This document shows, in pieces, positions 60,475 through 64,000 of a stretch of 64,000 bases of DNA (position 1 is the first letter of the stretch; the number at the start of each line of letters is the position of its first letter). The stretch is from Nitrospirota bacterium (GTDB lineage Bacteria; Nitrospirota; Thermodesulfovibrionia; Thermodesulfovibrionales; Magnetobacteriaceae). The position numbers were made by a program, and so were the translations under genes. Location of the stretch: contig JADFYO010000012.1 in the NCBI GenBank assembly GCA_015233015.1, forward strand, positions 1-64,000. The letters are read 5' to 3'. Under the pieces are notes generated by a model. It saw only the letters and a program-made list of their open reading frames with translations, searched no databases and was not told the origin of the DNA.

Positions 60475-61968
60475 TTAGTATTTCCCGCCGTGCTTATTCG
60501 CTAAGAGCAGCGTGGAAAATAAAAAGCCGCCAAAGAGCCAGAAGATAGGATATGTATAGTCAAAATCGAAGCATCCTTGAAATATTACTGCCGCAAGTGT
60601 GGCAATAAAACACAAGGACATTCTCTGTATATATGTGTTCTGAAACTTAACCGCCTTCATACAGTATTTGACTATAACGTAAATAATCAGGAGAAACAGG
60701 GCAAACCCGATAAGCCCAAAATCAAATAAAAAAGAAAGCGGCAGGCTATGAGAATGAGGCGCCCTGTAAATATATTTATAGTTGCCGATGCCGAGGCCAA
60801 CCGGCAATTTACCGGTTAACCCGCCTAACCCGGAGAATCCTAAGCCCCAGATAGTCCTCCTCCCAGGCCCTGCCCCCTCCTTTTGCGCAATCCCCGGGTC
60901 TATGACATCACCGGAGGCAACAGCCTTTTCCCCAAGCATCAGAAGTCTCATTATTGTGTCCTCCTTGCCGGCGGCAACCGAAAAGGCCTTCTGCTCAACT
61001 ACGTAAAAAACTAAGACCGCCGCAAGAAATATTACGGTGCTTCGCACAAAGTATTTCGATGTCTTTTGATAGAAAAACAAAAAAAACAAGGCCATCGCGA
61101 TAAACGCCGCCGCTCCCGCCCGGCTCTCTGTCCCTATCAGCACGGACAGGCCGGCAATAAAACAAAAGGCCAGGAAAATCCTCCTCTTCACGGATTTCTC
61201 GGTCAGGAAAAGACCGGCCGCCGCTCCCATAAAAATATTCATCCACAAGGACGTCTCATGTGCCTCCTGAAGCCCGTGTGCCTGTATCGGAGAGTCGTCG
61301 TTGGACATGAGGCCGCCGTAATTGCGCACCCCAAATACAATATCTCCCAGAAACCTGTGCTCGATGATTGCCGTATCCACAAATCGAAAATAATATGACA
61401 ACAAGGTCTCAGCTAGTCCTGAAAATACCATACACCACATCATCGTTCTGTGCGTTTCCTCTGTGGCCATAGTGGAGACAATTAAGGTAAGCAGCATAAT
61501 ATTCGTAATCAGATAGTAATACTGAAACATGCCATGCGGAAGGTCATCAGACCACAACAGCGTAACCGCCGCATAACCCGCGATCAGAATAAAGAGCGCA
61601 TTCACAGGGTTCTTTACATCAGATACCCATAAAGACGCACCCTTGTGAAGCAGATACCCCGCATACGTAAATATAAAAACGGGGGTAAAAACCGGTATCA
61701 GATTTATATAAGAGTCGTTTATCTTGACATTCCACTGCCCGGCAAACGTGAGGTATGTGCTGTCTCTGGAGATTGGCACCAGAAATATCAGCAAATACAC
61801 CCCCCATACAGGCTTAATCGAAACAAGAAATAATAATATCAGGAGGACGTTAACGCCAAAGACTATATAAAATGGATACAGCACACATAGCACCGCGTTA
61901 GCGGCAAGATAAAGAAACAAGGCAACCCACGTGAGATAATCCTTACCGGCTATGGTCATACAGTGCAC
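60475..61968 (-). CDS. O-antigen ligase-like membrane protein
   Basis: A 497-residue polytopic protein with about 12 helices and the Wzy/WaaL pattern: E-S-R-A-G-A-A near 270, and a large periplasmic loop ending G-L-G-I-G-N-Y-K-Y-I-Y-R-A-P-H-S-H-S followed by helices. Such enzymes join or ligate surface polysaccharide. The 48-bp gap to the glycosidase-like gene on the same strand suggests a surface-polysaccharide locus. Whether it is a ligase or polymerase cannot be told. Confidence 0.82.
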   Translation of the reverse strand: MHCMTIAGKDYLTWVALFLYLAANAVLCVLYPFYIVFGVNVLLILLFLVSIKPVWGVYLLIFLVPISRDSTYLTFAGQWNVKINDSYINLIPVFTPVFIFTYAGYLLHKGASLWVSDVKNPVNALFILIAGYAAVTLLWSDDLPHGMFQYYYLITNIMLLTLIVSTMATEETHRTMMWCMVFSGLAETLLSYYFRFVDTAIIEHRFLGDIVFGVRNYGGLMSNDDSPIQAHGLQEAHETSLWMNIFMGAAAGLFLTEKSVKRRIFLAFCFIAGLSVLIGTESRAGAAAFIAMALFFLFFYQKTSKYFVRSTVIFLAAVLVFYVVEQKAFSVAAGKEDTIMRLLMLGEKAVASGDVIDPGIAQKEGAGPGRRTIWGLGFSGLGGLTGKLPVGLGIGNYKYIYRAPHSHSLPLSFLFDFGLIGFALFLLIIYVIVKYCMKAVKFQNTYIQRMSLCFIATLAAVIFQGCFDFDYTYPIFWLFGGFLFSTLLLANKHGGKY

Positions 61969-62014
61969 GCCCTGACACGCCGCCCTAACACGCCCATGAT
62001 GTCAGCGGCGAGAC

Positions 62015-63358
62015 TCATTGCTCTTCTACGTAAAATGGCACCTTACCTGCCACGACGTTAAAATGTCCACCATTAACGGCAATGGTTGTGGGTATAAATG
62101 AGCTGGAGTAGTCCGAAATCTGCCATCCCCAGGTGGCATTAGGCACGGACACCGTCACTTTTAAAGGTGAAAGGCTTGTTGAGGTAAGATTTACGGTACT
62201 TGCGGTCGGATTGTCGTTCCAAACTACCCATGTGTACTTGCCGTTTTTTGTAAACCTGCACACAAATACACCGCCTGAGTCCAGCACCGTCGTGATATTT
62301 TTCCAATCGGAGCCTTCGAGGGTTTCCACCATTTTCTTATAAGTATAGTATGAAAGTTTTTTAAATGAATAGCCGTCGTTATTCTTATTATTGACAAGGC
62401 CGTAGAAGTTAAAGGGGTCTTTCGGATTTCCTCCGAAATTATAAAGCTCCATGACATCATTCCAGAAGATTTTGTTAACGCCGATAGAAAGGGCATATAC
62501 ATAAGTCTTTACGACCCCAATGGCCTGGTCGTTATCTGTCTGAGGTGTAAGGGTATTTATCGATGACTGAGGGTTGCCACTGTACATGGCCGTCTCCAGA
62601 AAAACCGGTATTTTGGTGATATCAATACCATAATTGGAGAGTATCTTTTCGTATGTGTCCTTACGAGTCTTTATTATCCTGTAATCCTTCAGAGTGTGGA
62701 AGTGCTGTTTGAACTCGAAGACGTCAAAATACTTGCTTGCGTTATCGTTTAATATAGTTGTCAGAAACGTACTGTTTTGGTCATTTGACGAGACGTTAAT
62801 GCCGGCGCCGGGAAGGCCGCCAAGGACGACATAGCAATCCGAACACACGGACTTTATGATTGAATAGGATTGCTTCAGAAATTCCGCATATTTTACGGCG
62901 TTGCCGCTCCAGGGCGATAAGCCTCCCACAGGTTCAGTGTCGATTTCGTAATACTTTACCCTGTCTTTCAACGACGAGATTTGATTATTAAGAAGCGGAA
63001 CGTATCGGCTGTAATCAATGTTAGGCGGGGTTATGCCGCTGGTAGAGCCGACCCTTGTGTATGCGTTCATATCGCTCGTGAGATTTGGTAAATCAAACGG
63101 CAGTTCATCAACCCATTTGACGCCCAAATCGGTCATCAGGCTGTTTATATCTGCTTTGGAAATTACCTTGGGAGAGTTTGACCAGTACTCGTACGGGCCA
63201 AGTATTCCAAAAGGGGAACCGTTATATGTCTGATTGCCGGTAGTTGCGAGGGGGGAGACAGGACTGTCAGTATTGGTAACAGATTCTGCTGCCGTACCGG
63301 GTATATATGCAAAAGCTGTGACTGCTAATATTAGCAACGAACATAAGAGAATTTTCAT
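62015..63358 (-). CDS. Secreted glycosidase-like protein (TIM-barrel clan A type)
   Basis: A 447-residue exported protein from ATG 63358 with GGAGG upstream and a signal peptide (I-L-L-C-S-L-L-I-L-A-V-T-A-F-A). Residues about 50-350 look like a GH-A-type barrel: Y-Y-E-I-D-T-E-P-V-G-G (a Glu at the acid/base position) and F-L-E-T-A-M-Y-S-G (a second Glu at the nucleophile position). A C-terminal beta domain follows. No exact family is claimed. A partial paralogue lies at 63538-64000. Confidence 0.75.
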   Translation of the reverse strand: MKILLCSLLILAVTAFAYIPGTAAESVTNTDSPVSPLATTGNQTYNGSPFGILGPYEYWSNSPKVISKADINSLMTDLGVKWVDELPFDLPNLTSDMNAYTRVGSTSGITPPNIDYSRYVPLLNNQISSLKDRVKYYEIDTEPVGGLSPWSGNAVKYAEFLKQSYSIIKSVCSDCYVVLGGLPGAGINVSSNDQNSTFLTTILNDNASKYFDVFEFKQHFHTLKDYRIIKTRKDTYEKILSNYGIDITKIPVFLETAMYSGNPQSSINTLTPQTDNDQAIGVVKTYVYALSIGVNKIFWNDVMELYNFGGNPKDPFNFYGLVNNKNNDGYSFKKLSYYTYKKMVETLEGSDWKNITTVLDSGGVFVCRFTKNGKYTWVVWNDNPTASTVNLTSTSLSPLKVTVSVPNATWGWQISDYSSSFIPTTIAVNGGHFNVVAGKVPFYVEEQ

Positions 63359-63537
63359 GCTGCACCTCCATACTGCACTGCTTCTGAGCAAATTTCCCCA
63401 ACATACATTATACTACCAGATTTTACCGTTTTTGTCAAGCAAAATAATATACTTATTCAATAGATGATGTTTAGTGGCAATACTCATTGTGCGGCAAACA
63501 AACAGAATGCGGAATGATCAATAGTCTTTGGTTAGAC

Positions 63538-64000
63538 TTATCGGCCTTCTTCTATGTAAACCGGTGCCAGGCCTGCCCAAATAGTTAAATTGCCGCTTTC
63601 GTCTGTGACAGAGGTTGTGGTGACAAACGCACTGCCATAGTCCGATATCTTGTTCCCTGAGGATACCTTAGGGACAGACATGGTTATTTTTGCATTCGAT
63701 GGGCCGCCAAGGTTAAGTGTTACAGGCCTGACTTCCTGATTGTCGTTCCATGCTACCCATATACGTCTGCCGCTTTTCAGGAATTTGCAGACAAACACAC
63801 CGTCTGAGTCCGTTATCGTTTCGATATGCTTCCAATCCGACCCTTCGAGGGTTTCAACCATTTTCTTATATGTATAGTAGGCAAGTTTTTTATGCGAATT
63901 GCCGTCATTTTTCTTATTATTGACAAGGCCATAGAAGTTAAAAGGGTCGTTGGGGTTTCCACCAAATTTATAAAGCGCCATTACGCCGTTCCAGTAGATC
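63538..64000 (-). CDS. Partial paralogue of the glycosidase-like protein
   Basis: The C-terminal ~153 residues of a second copy; the frame stays open to the right edge, so the 5' end is outside the window. It aligns with residues about 295-447 of 62015-63358 (I-Y-W-N-G-V-M-A-L-Y against I-F-W-N-D-V-M-E-L-Y, then P-F-N-F-Y-G-L-V-N-N-K). About half of positions differ in the C-terminal beta domain, so the duplication is not recent. Confidence 0.8.
   Translation of the reverse strand, partial: IYWNGVMALYKFGGNPNDPFNFYGLVNNKKNDGNSHKKLAYYTYKKMVETLEGSDWKHIETITDSDGVFVCKFLKSGRRIWVAWNDNQEVRPVTLNLGGPSNAKITMSVPKVSSGNKISDYGSAFVTTTSVTDESGNLTIWAGLAPVYIEEGR

Overview
The window looks like a chromosomal segment of a Gram-negative, respiring bacterium with moderate GC content. 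It carries lipoprotein and secreted-protein signals, an O-antigen-ligase-type membrane protein, the MEP isoprenoid pathway gene dxs, a futalosine-type menaquinone gene (mqnB) and a heme-copper oxidase operon. The housekeeping gene orders (rplM-rpsI-argC, prs-rplY-pth, typA) and the mix of large propeller-type secreted proteins, futalosine menaquinone and many dispersed palindromes would fit a Nitrospirota-like lineage. That assignment is inference from gene content; no rRNA is present to test it.

Layout. 1-3500 is an accessory, AT-rich stretch: a 12-bp-phased array of half-sites, two palindrome-ended mobile-like repeats bracketing a hicAB-type toxin-antitoxin pair, a 27-codon membrane peptide gene, a BON-domain protein and a Bro-N protein. 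3509-6160 is a large secreted streptogramin-lyase-like propeller protein. 6333-14213 is core: a DUF169 gene, argC, rpsI and rplM on the minus strand; tRNA-Gln, prs, rplY, pth, a pyruvate-kinase C-domain protein and typA on the plus strand. 14309-21248 holds a thiolase, a receiver/cNMP regulator, two unrecognised proteins and a YeeE/YedE transporter pair. 21486-23294 is a two-gene PRTase/DprA-like cassette. 23577-28299 is an Rrf2 regulator followed by coxC-sco-coxB-coxA. 28515-34893 contains a duplicated-domain protein, an MFS/coiled-coil/VWA operon, a Crp/Fnr regulator, a Nudix hydrolase and mqnB. 35082-39974 is a WD40 protein and a response regulator/histidine kinase/response regulator set. 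40413-50141 runs through a glycosyltransferase, an old-yellow-enzyme gene, a DUF218 protein, a ketosynthase/ketosynthase-like/AMP-ligase trio, ispA and dxs. 50497-56616 has a secreted Tudor-like protein, DUF2752 and CD225 proteins, leuC, ridA-like, der, a DsrE-like protein and an S66 peptidase. 56780-64000 is a secreted RCC1 protein, a serine-dehydrogenase-proteinase cassette and an exopolysaccharide-type region with two glycosidase-like paralogues.

Most notable points. (1) Two essential-type genes, pth and ispA, seem to start at AUA codons with well-placed Shine-Dalgarno sequences. (2) Two large secreted propeller proteins 50 kb apart end in the same undescribed tandem ~70-residue module. 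(3) A composite palindromic repeat lies at gene 3' ends in five places. (4) The initiation regions of mqnB and of the histidine kinase are tandemly triplicated, in mqnB creating a chain of overlapping mini-ORFs. (5) The PRTase/DprA pair and the small ORF/ClpP-fold protease pair are the best candidates for undescribed conflict-type systems. (6) The ketosynthase plus cysteine-less ketosynthase-like protein plus ligase resembles a reduced type II polyketide-like module.

All calls come from reading the sequence and recalled family motifs. No database search was run, so remote-homology calls carry reduced confidence.
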